Of a stretch of 6,743 nucleotides of DNA, positions 1 through 5,610 are shown piece by piece (position 1 is the first letter of the stretch; every line of letters begins with the position of its first letter). The notes under the pieces are model-generated. The model worked only from the letters and a program-made list of their open reading frames with translations, did not search any database and was not told where the DNA came from. A program made the position numbers and the translations under genes. The stretch comes from Mycobacterium sp. (GTDB taxonomy: Bacteria; Actinomycetota; Actinomycetes; Mycobacteriales; Mycobacteriaceae), in the NCBI GenBank assembly GCA_018882545.1, contig VERS01000114.1:1-6743 (forward strand), in the 5' to 3' direction.

Positions 1-1
1 G

Positions 2-91
2 ACCTTCGGCCACCACGAGTTCTTCCACGCCTGCACGGCGGTCGCGGCGATTTGCCACTACGTCGCCATGTGGTTCGCCGTCTTTTGGTGA
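2..91 (+). CDS. Hemolysin III / PAQR-family membrane protein, C-terminal end only
   Basis: This is the last 29 codons plus a TGA stop of a gene entering from the left edge. The visible peptide begins TFGHHEFFHACTAVAA and continues as a hydrophobic helix ending in AVFW. The HEFFH element (an H-x3-H pair) followed by an alanine-rich helix with another His is the typical last transmembrane segment of hemolysin III/YqfA proteins, which belong to the PAQR-like (CREST) superfamily whose histidines bind a metal. The family is a seven-helix inner-membrane protein; its physiological role in bacteria is not settled and the haemolysin name is historical. The position next to the YyaL/mca block matches M. 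tuberculosis Rv1085c from memory. The stop lies 14 bp from the stop of the convergent gene. The assignment rests on a short fragment, but the motif and synteny agree. Confidence 0.8.
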   Translation, partial: TFGHHEFFHACTAVAAICHYVAMWFAVFW

Positions 92-105
92 CCCTCCGCC
101 GGCGA

Positions 106-489
106 CTACAGAGCGGTGACGTCGGCCGGGGACCAGTACGCCTTCATGGCCGCAATCTTGCCCTCGTTGTCGAACACCATCACGTCGATCGGCTCGATAC
201 GGATCCGGTGTTCGCCGGCGCCGACGGTGATGGCGAACATGAAGGCCGCCTCATGCCCGGCCACCCGCAGGGCGATCAGCTGGGTTTCTCGTGGCGCATT
301 CTCGATGTTCTTGTAGAAGCCGTGGATGGCGTGCCGGCCGATGTGGACCTCACCGCCGACCGGATCCTCGACGGTGGCGTCGTCGGCGTACAGCGCCGCG
401 ATGTCGTCGGCGGTGCCGCCGGCGACCAACTCCAGATAGCGGTGGACGACAGCTGCGATTTGTTCGGCGGAGAGCGTGGACGAAGGCAT
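106..489 (-). CDS. Ketosteroid-isomerase-like protein (steroid delta-isomerase, SnoaL/NTF2-like fold)
   Basis: This 127-residue protein has the usual length of bacterial delta5-3-ketosteroid isomerases, which move the double bond of 3-oxo-delta5 steroids to delta4. All three catalytic residues of the Comamonas testosteroni enzyme appear at matching spacing: Tyr18 in VVHRYLEL (Tyr14 there), Asp42 in ATVEDPVG (Asp38, the proton-shuttling base) and Asp102 in EPIDVMVF (Asp99, oxyanion hole). The ATVEDPVG stretch is identical to the remembered Comamonas sequence. No signal peptide or membrane segment is visible, so it should be cytoplasmic. The ATG lies 10 bp after the stop of the YyaL-like gene on the same strand, so it is probably the last gene of the mca operon. 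There is no clear Shine-Dalgarno sequence. The fold is versatile and the exact substrate is inferred; an epoxide hydrolase or generic SnoaL role is less likely given the intact catalytic set. Confidence 0.85.
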   Translation of the reverse strand: MPSSTLSAEQIAAVVHRYLELVAGGTADDIAALYADDATVEDPVGGEVHIGRHAIHGFYKNIENAPRETQLIALRVAGHEAAFMFAITVGAGEHRIRIEPIDVMVFDNEGKIAAMKAYWSPADVTAL

Positions 490-499
490 GGCGCCGAGG

Positions 500-2509
500 C
501 TACCCGCGCCGGCCGAGGGCGTCGGCGAGTTCTGCGGCCCCGGTGACCGGCAGTTCGCACACCCGGCCCCGGCACAGGTAGGCGGCGTCCGCGCCGCCTA
601 CCCGGTCCCGGGAGACCAGCAGAGGCATGGAATCCGCCGGGCCGCCGACGACGATCGTGCCGCCCGGCGCCAGCTGCCGGGCGGCGGCGAGCAGACCGGA
701 ATCGGCGTCCTCGGTGGCGACCGCGATCTGCAACGGACCGCGCACCGCCGCCTCGGCCACCGCCAACCAGTGCCCGCTCGAGCGCGGCACCCGGGCCAGC
801 AGCGCAGTGTGCGCCAGCAGGGTCTGCGCGGCCGCATCGGCATAGCGGGCGGCCCGGCCGGAGTCGACGAGATGCGCGGCGGTCAGCAGCGCCTCGGCGA
901 CCGAGGACGCCCCCGACGGTGTCGCCCCATCGAGCGGATCGGCCGGACGGACCATCAACGCCTCGGAATCGTCGGCGGTGTCGAACCAGCGCCCGGATCG
1001 ATCCGGATCGGCAAAGTGCCGCAAGGCCAGATCCAGCAACCCGGTGGTGGCGTCGAGCCAGCGTTGCTCACCGGTCAACTGGTAGAGCGCGGCCAGTCCG
1101 GTGGCCAGCATGGCGTGGTCCTCGAGGATCGCCGCGCTCTCGCCGACCCGTCCGCCGAGGCTCGCCCGACGAAGCCGGCCGTCGACCATATGCAGGGACA
1201 CGACGCCCTCGGCGCAACCCACTGCAGCGGCAAGCAGTTTGGAATCCCGCAGCGCCACACTGGCTTCGGCCAGCGCGGTGATCGCCAGCCCATTCCAGGC
1301 AGTGACGATCTTGTCGTCGCGCTCAGGTTGTGGCCGACCCCGCCGGGCATCCAGCAGTGCCGCGCGCACCCGCCCGAATCGCTCAGCGTGCTCCGGCAGC
1401 GGATCGTTTTCGGCAGGCAGTTGTAGGACGGAGGCGCCATGCTCGAAAGTGCCGTGATCGGTGACCCCGAAAACCTTTGCCGCCCAGGCACCGTCGTCGG
1501 GACCGAGAACCGCGCGCAACTCACCGGGCGTCCAGACGTAGGTCGATCCCTCCGAGCCGGCGGCATCGGCGTCCAGCGATGAGGTGAACATCCCATCTTC
1601 GGCAAGGTCGGCGATCAGGAACGCTGCGGTCTCGGCCGCCACCCGCCCGGCCAGGGGGTCTCCGGCGCGGCGGAACCAGTGCGCGTACACCCGCAGCAGC
1701 AGGGCGTTGTCGTAGAGCATCTTCTCGAAGTGCGGGACCACCCAGTCGGCATCCACGCTGTAGCGCGCGAAACCGCCAGCCAGTTGGTCGTAGATACCAC
1801 CGCGGGCCATCGCCGAACAGGTGCGCCGGACGCTACCCAGCGGCACCGGAGATGCGGTGCGCTCATAGCTGCGCAACAGCGCCTCCAGCAGTGCCGACGG
1901 GGGGAACTTCGGCGCGCCGCCGAATCCGCCGCGCGCGGTGTCCTCGTCGCGCAGTACTGCGGCGACGGCATGGTCGCACAGTTCGGCGGTCAGCTGCGGA
2001 CCTCCGTCGGGCAATCCGACGGCCATCCGGCGAAGCTCTCCGGCTATCCGGTCGCTGGCCTGCTCCACCTCGTCGCGTTGCTCCCGCCAGGTCTGGCTCA
2101 CGGCGGCCAACAGTTGCAGGAACTGCGGCTTGGGGAAATAGGTGCCGCAGAAGAAGGGCCGCCCGTCGGGGGTCAGAAAACAGGTCATCGGCCAGCCGCC
2201 GTGTCCGGTCAGGGCGACGGTTGCGTTCATGTAGACCGCGTCGATGTCTGGGCGCTCTTCACGGTCCACCTTGATGCAGACGAACTGGTTCATGGCCGCG
2301 GCGACGGTGTCGTCCTCGAAAGACTCATGGGCCATCACATGGCACCAGTGGCAGGCGGCGTAGCCCACCGACAGCAGAATCGGTGCGTCGCGGGTGGCGG
2401 CCTCGGCGAGCGCCTCGGTCCCCCATTGCTTCCAGTGCACCGGATTGTCGGCGTGCTGGCGCAGGTAAGGACTGGTGGCCCCGGCCAGTTCGTTACCCGC
2501 CGGAGTCAC
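500..2509 (-). CDS. YyaL/DUF255 thioredoxin-domain protein (SSP411/SPATA20 family)
   Basis: With the chosen GTG start (2509) this is 669 residues, the usual length for the family and close to M. tuberculosis Rv1084. An N-terminal thioredoxin-like domain (about residues 1-165) begins with the family signature ATSPYLRQHADNPVHW and carries a CHWC redox motif at 53-56 and a cis-proline region GGWPM near 104-108. The rest is an alpha/alpha barrel of the six-hairpin type, with the signatures GGFGGAPKFP (194-203), GGIYDQLAGGFARYSVD (237-253), VPHFEKMLYDNA (258-269) and, further on, DDKIVTAWNGLAI. The cellular function is unknown; a redox or sugar-related role is inferred from the folds. An in-frame ATG at 2578 would add 23 residues ([16 protein letters not shown]...) translated from a tandem repeat inside the upstream gene. 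The GTG is preferred because family members start about 8-12 residues before the SPYL motif and a GGGGAAG sequence lies about 8 nt upstream. The gene overlaps the upstream gene by 17 bp. Confidence 0.9.
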   Translation of the reverse strand: MTPAGNELAGATSPYLRQHADNPVHWKQWGTEALAEAATRDAPILLSVGYAACHWCHVMAHESFEDDTVAAAMNQFVCIKVDREERPDIDAVYMNATVALTGHGGWPMTCFLTPDGRPFFCGTYFPKPQFLQLLAAVSQTWREQRDEVEQASDRIAGELRRMAVGLPDGGPQLTAELCDHAVAAVLRDEDTARGGFGGAPKFPPSALLEALLRSYERTASPVPLGSVRRTCSAMARGGIYDQLAGGFARYSVDADWVVPHFEKMLYDNALLLRVYAHWFRRAGDPLAGRVAAETAAFLIADLAEDGMFTSSLDADAAGSEGSTYVWTPGELRAVLGPDDGAWAAKVFGVTDHGTFEHGASVLQLPAENDPLPEHAERFGRVRAALLDARRGRPQPERDDKIVTAWNGLAITALAEASVALRDSKLLAAAVGCAEGVVSLHMVDGRLRRASLGGRVGESAAILEDHAMLATGLAALYQLTGEQRWLDATTGLLDLALRHFADPDRSGRWFDTADDSEALMVRPADPLDGATPSGASSVAEALLTAAHLVDSGRAARYADAAAQTLLAHTALLARVPRSSGHWLAVAEAAVRGPLQIAVATEDADSGLLAAARQLAPGGTIVVGGPADSMPLLVSRDRVGGADAAYLCRGRVCELPVTGAAELADALGRRG

Positions 2510-2828
2510 GCGGAGGCTTCCCCGGCACGTCCCCTGCCATGTCCCCTGCCAAATTCCCTGCCACACCCCCGGCGGCATCGCCTGCCGCCTCCCGGCCGCG
2601 GTCCGCCGCGCCGGGCCGGGCGTCCCCGTCGGGGTCCCCGGGGCCGACGGGAGCGGGGTCGAAGCTCGCCGGGACCCGCTTGAGGTGCTTGTTCATCGAC
2701 CAGACCAACCCGAAGACGCCCAACAGCAGCAACACGACGACGAGCAAGCCGACGGGGCTGGCCTTGCCGAAATCCGGTCCGGTGTTGGGCGGGGCCTCCG
2801 CCAGCAGGGTGATCAGCGGGTCACTCAC
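2493..2828 (-). CDS. Small single-pass membrane protein of the mca operon (Rv1083-like)
   Basis: This 111-residue protein has a short N-terminal segment ([14 protein letters not shown]), one strong transmembrane helix at about 26-44 (rich in V, L and G) followed by a positive MNKHLKRVP stretch, which suggests the C-terminus is cytoplasmic, and then a low-complexity Pro/Gly/Asp/Ala tail. The tail includes five imperfect A-G-[DNG]-x tetrapeptides at 82-101. The GTG start is part of the GTGA that also holds the mca stop codon, a 4-bp overlap that suggests translational coupling. The TAA stop lies inside the start region of the YyaL-like gene. Position and N-terminal sequence match M. tuberculosis Rv1083 from memory, which has a shorter tail. 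No function is known to me; constant association with mca and the thioredoxin-domain gene suggests a membrane-linked partner, but that is inference only. Confidence 0.85.
   Translation of the reverse strand: MSDPLITLLAEAPPNTGPDFGKASPVGLLVVVLLLLGVFGLVWSMNKHLKRVPASFDPAPVGPGDPDGDARPGAADRGREAAGDAAGGVAGNLAGDMAGDVPGKPPRDSGG
2526..2585 (-). repeat. 12-bp tandem repeat, five units, within a coding region
   Basis: Five consecutive imperfect 12-bp units with core GGCAGGGGACAT (minus strand) encode the A-G-[DNG]-x tetrapeptides near the C-terminus of the small membrane protein. Read in the other frame, the same repeat gives W-Q-G-x tetrapeptides just upstream of the preferred start of the YyaL-like gene. 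Because the unit is a multiple of three, gain or loss of units would keep both frames. Confidence 0.8.
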
Positions 2829-3697
2829 TCGTATAGCTCGATTCCGGTGAACAGGTCGTCTTCGGGCAGCACGGCGGGCACCCGCGAGCGGGCCAACTCG
2901 AACTCCTCGGTGGGCCAGAGCCGTTGTTGCCACTCTAACGGGGTGGCGAAGAAGAACCCATCGGGATCGACCTGGGTGGCGTGCGCTTTGAGAGCCTCGT
3001 CGCGCTGAGCGAAATAGGCGGCGCAGTGCACCCGGGTGGTCACCCGATTGGCGAACGCATCCTGGTCGGGATCCCAGTTCTCCAGCCACCGGGCGAACGG
3101 GCCTTCCTGGCCATTCCTGGCGAATTCGTCCTGCAGCAACTGCATGCGCTGCCGCAGGAACCCGTGGATGTAATACAGCTTGCTGACCGCCCACGCAGGC
3201 CCGGCCTCCGGATGTGAACGCGGGTCGGCGGCGGCTTCGAAAGCCGCCACCGAGACCTGGTGGCAACGAATGTGATCCGGGTGCGGATAGCCACCGTTCT
3301 CGTCATAGGTGGTCATGACATGCGGCCGGAACTCCCGGATCAGCCGGACCATCCGGGCCACCGGTTCCTCCAGTGGCGCGAGGGCGAAGCAACCCTCCGG
3401 CAACGGGGGCGGCGGATCCCCCTCGGGCAGACCGGAGTCGACGAAACCGAGCCAGTGGTGTTCAACACCGAGAATCTCGGCGGCCCTGGCCATTTCGTCG
3501 CGACGAACGTCGGCGATCCGGCCACGCACATCGGGCAGGTCAAGGGCGGGGTTGAGGATGTCCCCGCGCTCGCCGCCGGTCAGGGTGACGACCAGCACGC
3601 GGTCGCCTTCGTCGACGTACCGCGCCAGGGTGGCCGCGCCCTTGCTGGACTCGTCGTCCGGGTGGGCGTGAATCGCCATCAGCCGCCGTTCGGTCAC
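2825..3697 (-). CDS. mca: Mycothiol S-conjugate amidase Mca
   Basis: Mca is a cytoplasmic zinc amidase that cleaves mycothiol S-conjugates of electrophiles, drugs and toxins, giving an N-acetylcysteine S-conjugate (mercapturic acid) for export and glucosaminyl-inositol for mycothiol resynthesis. The 290-residue protein belongs to the LmbE/PIG-L deacetylase family. The zinc motif AHPDDESS is at 11-18 (ligands His12 and Asp15) and the second motif [17 protein letters not shown] at 130-146 supplies His142. Near-identity to remembered M. tuberculosis Mca (288 aa) runs along the whole chain, including [16 protein letters not shown] and [13 protein letters not shown], and separates it from the paralogue MshB. 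The GTG start ([13 protein letters not shown]) matches the known N-terminus; the ATG at 3838 would add 47 unrelated residues across the divergent gene. It is the first gene of a minus-strand operon and its stop overlaps the next start. Confidence 0.97.
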   Translation of the reverse strand: MTERRLMAIHAHPDDESSKGAATLARYVDEGDRVLVVTLTGGERGDILNPALDLPDVRGRIADVRRDEMARAAEILGVEHHWLGFVDSGLPEGDPPPPLPEGCFALAPLEEPVARMVRLIREFRPHVMTTYDENGGYPHPDHIRCHQVSVAAFEAAADPRSHPEAGPAWAVSKLYYIHGFLRQRMQLLQDEFARNGQEGPFARWLENWDPDQDAFANRVTTRVHCAAYFAQRDEALKAHATQVDPDGFFFATPLEWQQRLWPTEEFELARSRVPAVLPEDDLFTGIELYE

Positions 3698-3703
3698 GAG
3701 TCC

Positions 3704-3709
3704 ATAGTT
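3704..3709 (-). promoter_or_regulatory. Possible -10 hexamer of mca
   Basis: On the minus strand AACTAT ends 6 nt before the GTG of mca. This matches the nAnnnT pattern of actinobacterial SigA -10 elements and places +1 on the first base of the start codon, so mca may be transcribed leaderless. No convincing -35 element is visible. The evidence is a motif only. Confidence 0.35.
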
Positions 3710-3753
3710 CCATCCGAGGTGGGGGTACCCGCAACAGAGGCTGCCGACGGGGG

Positions 3754-3759
3754 CACACT
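3754..3759 (+). promoter_or_regulatory. Possible -10 hexamer of the DUF4307 gene
   Basis: CACACT ends 6 nt before the ATG at 3766, placing the predicted +1 on the A of the start codon (leaderless). The first base departs from the TAnnnT consensus. No -35 was recognised and no Shine-Dalgarno sequence lies before the ATG, which fits leaderless initiation. It shares the 68-bp divergent region with the mca promoter. Confidence 0.35.
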
Positions 3760-3765
3760 GCTCCC

Positions 3766-4218
3766 ATGACCCAGACGCCGGCCGGGCCGGCCCCTCCGGC
3801 ATCGCGCTACGGGCGCGGGCAGCTGCCCGCCGCGACACGACGCCGCATCGTCATCGCGCTGGGAGCACTGACGATGCTGTTGGGAGTGGGCATTGCGATC
3901 GGCGCCTACCAACGTTTCGAAGGGGTCGCCGTCGAAGGGGAGATGGCGGCCTACGAGGTACTCGACGATCAGACCGTGTCCGTCACGATCAGCGTGACGC
4001 GAAAGGATCCCGCCGTCCCCGTGGTGTGCATCGTGCGGGCCCGCTCCCGCGACGGCAGCGAGACCGGCCGGCGGGAAATCCTGGTGGGGCCGTCCGGTGA
4101 ACGTACGGTGCAGGTCACCACGACGGTCAAGTCGTACAAGCCGCCCTATGTCGGGGACATCTACGGCTGCGGCACATCTGTCCCGCGGTATCTCACTGGG
4201 CCGCTCACCGCACCGTGA
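3766..4218 (+). CDS. DUF4307-family membrane protein (Rv1081c-like)
   Basis: This 150-residue protein has a Pro/Ala-rich N-terminus with basic residues (RYGRGQ, TRRR), one transmembrane helix at about 28-47 ([20 protein letters not shown]) and a roughly 100-residue beta-rich domain with [12 protein letters not shown] and [19 protein letters not shown]. This is the layout of the actinobacterial DUF4307 family. Arg-rich residues before the helix suggest the C-terminal domain is outside the membrane. Cys88 and Cys135 are the only cysteines and could form a disulfide there. It lies divergent from mca (68 bp) and upstream of greA, the same place as M. tuberculosis Rv1081c from memory. Function is unknown; no catalytic motif is evident. 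Confidence 0.88.
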   Translation: MTQTPAGPAPPASRYGRGQLPAATRRRIVIALGALTMLLGVGIAIGAYQRFEGVAVEGEMAAYEVLDDQTVSVTISVTRKDPAVPVVCIVRARSRDGSETGRREILVGPSGERTVQVTTTVKSYKPPYVGDIYGCGTSVPRYLTGPLTAP

Positions 4219-4232
4219 CCGGCCGGCGGGCC

Positions 4233-4256
4233 GCACCGGTCCAGCCCCGCCGGTGC
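4233..4256 (+). terminator. Inverted repeat after the DUF4307 gene: U-less terminator or operator
   Basis: GCACCGG (4233-4239) and CCGGTGC (4250-4256) are perfect 7-bp arms around a 10-nt loop, starting 15 nt after the DUF4307 stop codon. No T tract follows at once, though TACACTCTTTG is mildly T-rich; mycobacterial intrinsic terminators often lack a U tract. The right arm touches the -10 hexamer of the presumed greA promoter and the repeat fills the spacer, so it could equally be an operator. Confidence 0.35.
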
Positions 4257-4262
4257 TACACT
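4254..4262 (+). promoter_or_regulatory. Extended -10 promoter of greA
   Basis: TGCTACACT contains a TGn extension and the -10 hexamer TACACT (4257-4262), a close match to the TAnnnT consensus. No recognisable -35 lies 16-19 bp upstream, which is common when an extended -10 is present. The predicted start of transcription is near A4269/G4270, giving a leader of about 150 nt before greA. Confidence 0.6.
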
Positions 4263-4268
4263 CTTTGA

Positions 4269-4299
4269 AGTGCACGGTTCCTCATGGGAGCCGTGTATT
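4269..4299 (+). promoter_or_regulatory. 5'-terminal hairpin of the greA leader RNA
   Basis: Positions 4269-4281 pair with 4287-4299 to give 13 consecutive pairs (three of them G-U) around a 5-nt loop TCATG. The inner nine pairs (CACGGTTCC with GGAGCCGTG) are the strongest part. The hairpin would start at the predicted first nucleotide of the greA transcript, so it could protect the 5' end, control entry of ribosomes at the leader ORF, or act in regulation. The pairing is read directly; the function is inferred. Confidence 0.5.
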
Positions 4300-4308
4300 G
4301 CTACATAG
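4270..4308 (+). CDS. Possible leaderless 12-codon leader ORF upstream of greA
   Basis: A GTG lies 7 nt after the TACACT -10 hexamer, just where a leaderless transcript would begin. It opens a 12-residue ORF ([12 protein letters not shown]) ending in TAG. Leaderless short upstream ORFs starting at the first nucleotide are frequent in mycobacteria. The ORF runs through the first hairpin, so its translation would unfold that hairpin. An ORF this short can arise by chance; the support is its position. Confidence 0.35.
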   Translation: MHGSSWEPCIAT

Positions 4309-4337
4309 GCGGGTTGGCTCGCAACACGGGGGAGTAG
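4284..4337 (+). CDS. Alternative 17-codon leader ORF upstream of greA
   Basis: An ATG in the loop of the first hairpin opens a 17-residue ORF ([17 protein letters not shown]) that ends at a TAG 3 nt before the next hairpin. No Shine-Dalgarno sequence precedes it, so translation is doubtful. It overlaps the 12-codon ORF in another frame; at most one is likely to be used efficiently. Confidence 0.2.
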   Translation: MGAVYCYIGGLARNTGE

Positions 4338-4340
4338 TCA

Positions 4341-4395
4341 CGCGGAACCATCCGCGACCCCGGCCCCGACCAGACCGCAACCGCGGAAGCGCGGT
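4341..4395 (+). promoter_or_regulatory. Two hairpins with interchangeable arms in the greA leader
   Basis: CGCGGA (4341-4346) pairs with TCCGCG (4351-4356) across an ACCA loop. ACCGCG (4380-4385) pairs with CGCGGT (4390-4395) across GAAG. The hexamer CGCGGA occurs again at 4382-4387 inside the second hairpin, so TCCGCG can pair with either copy and the two folds exclude each other. This resembles a switch or attenuator layout, but GC-rich DNA makes such pairings common. Confidence 0.35.
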
Positions 4396-4405
4396 AGACA
4401 CGACC

Positions 4406-4411
4406 GAGGAG
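4406..4411 (+). promoter_or_regulatory. Ribosome binding site of greA
   Basis: GAGGAG lies 9 nt before the ATG at 4421 and fixes that start against upstream in-frame codons. It can also pair with GTTCCTC at 4277-4283 in the first leader hairpin (seven pairs with the adjacent C4412, one of them G-U). Confidence 0.75.
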
Positions 4412-4420
4412 CGCGACGAG

Positions 4421-4915
4421 ATGACCGACAACCAGGTGGTCTGGCTCACGCAGGAGTCCTTCGACCGGCTCAAGGCTGAACTGGAACAGCTGATCGCGAA
4501 CCGTCCGATCATCGCCGCCGAGATCAACGACCGGCGCGAAGAGGGCGACCTCCGGGAGAACGGTGGCTACCACGCCGCCCGCGAGCAACAGGGTCAGGAG
4601 GAGGCCCGCATCCGCCAGTTGCAGGAGTTGCTGAACACCGCCAAGGTCGGCGAGGCGCCCAAGCAGTCCGGCGTGGCACTGCCCGGTTCGGTGGTGAAAG
4701 TCTTCTACGACGGCGACGAGTCCGATTCCGAGACATTCCTGATCGCCACCCGCCAGGAAATCATCAGCGACGGCAAGCTGGAGGTCTACTCACCGAACTC
4801 GCCGCTGGGCTCCGCGCTGCTCAACGCCAAGGTCGGTGAGACCCGAAGCTATACCGTCCCCAGCGGCAGCACGGTGAAGGTGACCCAGGTCAGCGCTGAG
4901 CCGTATCACGCATAG
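4421..4915 (+). CDS. greA: Transcription elongation factor GreA
   Basis: GreA enters the secondary channel of backtracked RNA polymerase and stimulates cleavage of the extruded RNA 3' end so that elongation resumes. The 164-residue length equals that of mycobacterial GreA, and the sequence closely matches remembered M. tuberculosis Rv1080c. The N-terminal coiled coil (about 10-78) carries the acidic tip [16 protein letters not shown] with Asp43 and Glu46, equivalent to Asp41 and Glu44 of E. coli. The C-terminal FKBP-like domain (about 84-164) contains [39 protein letters not shown] and the closing SAEPYHA. The ATG is preceded by a good ribosome binding site; the longer frame from 4097 covers non-coding leader and the DUF4307 gene. 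It has its own promoter about 150 nt upstream with a structured leader, and the GPP34 gene follows 30 bp later. Confidence 0.98.
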   Translation: MTDNQVVWLTQESFDRLKAELEQLIANRPIIAAEINDRREEGDLRENGGYHAAREQQGQEEARIRQLQELLNTAKVGEAPKQSGVALPGSVVKVFYDGDESDSETFLIATRQEIISDGKLEVYSPNSPLGSALLNAKVGETRSYTVPSGSTVKVTQVSAEPYHA

Positions 4916-4931
4916 CCCGGCGCGAGGGCAC

Positions 4932-4937
4932 TACAGT
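4932..4937 (+). promoter_or_regulatory. Possible -10 hexamer of the GPP34 gene
   Basis: TACAGT fits the TAnnnT consensus and ends 8 nt before the ATG at 4946, so transcription could start at or within two bases of the start codon. There is no Shine-Dalgarno sequence in the 30-bp gap after greA, which supports a leaderless start, though readthrough from greA is also possible. Confidence 0.4.
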
Positions 4938-4945
4938 CTGCGCTC

Positions 4946-5605
4946 ATGGCGCCCATCGCCGAGGATCTGCTGCTGCTGCTGCTCGACAATCCCCAAGCCC
5001 AGCCCAGGCTCGCCGGAGACCGGCTCGGCCGGGTCCTGGCCGGCGCTCTGATCCTGGATCTGGCCCAGGACTGCCGGGTGCGCCCGACCCAGCCCGAGGA
5101 TCTGGTTCCGACCGGCAGGTTGATCGCGCTGGCCGGGGCCGTCCCGACCGATCCCACGGTGCGTCCGGCGTTGGCGCTACTGCAACAACAGCCGCTGACC
5201 GCCGAGTCGGCGGTCGCCGCGCTGCGTAAGCGCGCCGAGGATGACGTCCTCGACCAGCTGCTGCGAACCGGCCAGATCCACCAGATTGCGTTGACCCAAC
5301 ACCGGCTGCGCCGCAACCACTACCGCTGGCCGATCAAGAACCGGGCCCGGGTCGCGGTCACCCGCGCCGAGGTCCTCGGCGCGCTGTTCGAAGATCGGCG
5401 GCCGGCACCGGTCGTAGCCGCGGTGATCAGCCTGCTGCACGCGGTCGGCGGGATGGGCGCCGTATTCGATCTCAACGACGAAGGGGTACGCGCCGTCGCT
5501 GCTCGCGCAAATGAGATCGCCAACGGTGACTGGGTGAACAATTCCGACACCGCTGAGGTCAATCTCGAACTGACGGCCGCTGCGGTTCTGCCCGCTCTCG
5601 GGTGA
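4946..5605 (+). CDS. GPP34 (GOLPH3/VPS74-like) family protein
   Basis: This 219-residue protein matches the GPP34 family: an N-terminal AEDLLLLLLD (5-14), then RLGRVLAGALILDLA (26-40), and a helical body with RAEDDVLDQLL (96-106), a basic-aromatic segment HRLRRNHYRWPIKNRARV (119-136) and a C-terminal helix with VVAAVISLLHAVGG. In eukaryotes GOLPH3/VPS74 binds phosphatidylinositol-4-phosphate on Golgi membranes and sorts glycosyltransferases. Actinobacterial members are common, usually uncharacterised, and have no Golgi; a peripheral-membrane role is only inferred. No signal peptide or membrane helix is evident. It is on the same strand as greA, 30 bp downstream, and converges on the TM2 gene with 5 bp between stops. 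From memory it is absent at this place in M. tuberculosis. Confidence 0.88.
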   Translation: MAPIAEDLLLLLLDNPQAQPRLAGDRLGRVLAGALILDLAQDCRVRPTQPEDLVPTGRLIALAGAVPTDPTVRPALALLQQQPLTAESAVAALRKRAEDDVLDQLLRTGQIHQIALTQHRLRRNHYRWPIKNRARVAVTRAEVLGALFEDRRPAPVVAAVISLLHAVGGMGAVFDLNDEGVRAVAARANEIANGDWVNNSDTAEVNLELTAAAVLPALG

Positions 5606-5610
5606 CCAGC

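Noticed and set aside
97..104. Palindrome CGCCGGCG between two convergent stops as a terminator
   Set aside because: There is no loop and no T tract; an 8-bp GC palindrome is expected by chance in this base composition.
476..1426. Plus-strand open frame of 316 codons
   Set aside because: It has biased Arg/Gly/Pro/Gln composition and no family motif, and it is antisense to the C-terminal part of the YyaL-like gene and the start of the KSI-like gene.
1679..2683. Long plus-strand open frame of 334 codons opposite the YyaL-like gene
   Set aside because: It has no recognisable domain and lies antisense to a well-supported conserved gene; high GC content produces such open antisense frames.
2829..3266. 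Longer frame joining the small membrane protein to sequence antisense-frame within mca
   Set aside because: It overlaps conserved mca coding sequence in another frame with no homology; the GTG overlapping the mca stop is the sensible start.
3698..3838. N-terminal extension of mca to the ATG at 3838
   Set aside because: The extra 47 residues are unrelated to Mca and overlap the divergent DUF4307 gene; the GTG at 3697 gives the N-terminus known for the family.
4097..4420. Upstream extension of the greA frame
   Set aside because: It runs through the DUF4307 3' end and the leader; GreA homologues start at MTDNQV with a good ribosome binding site.
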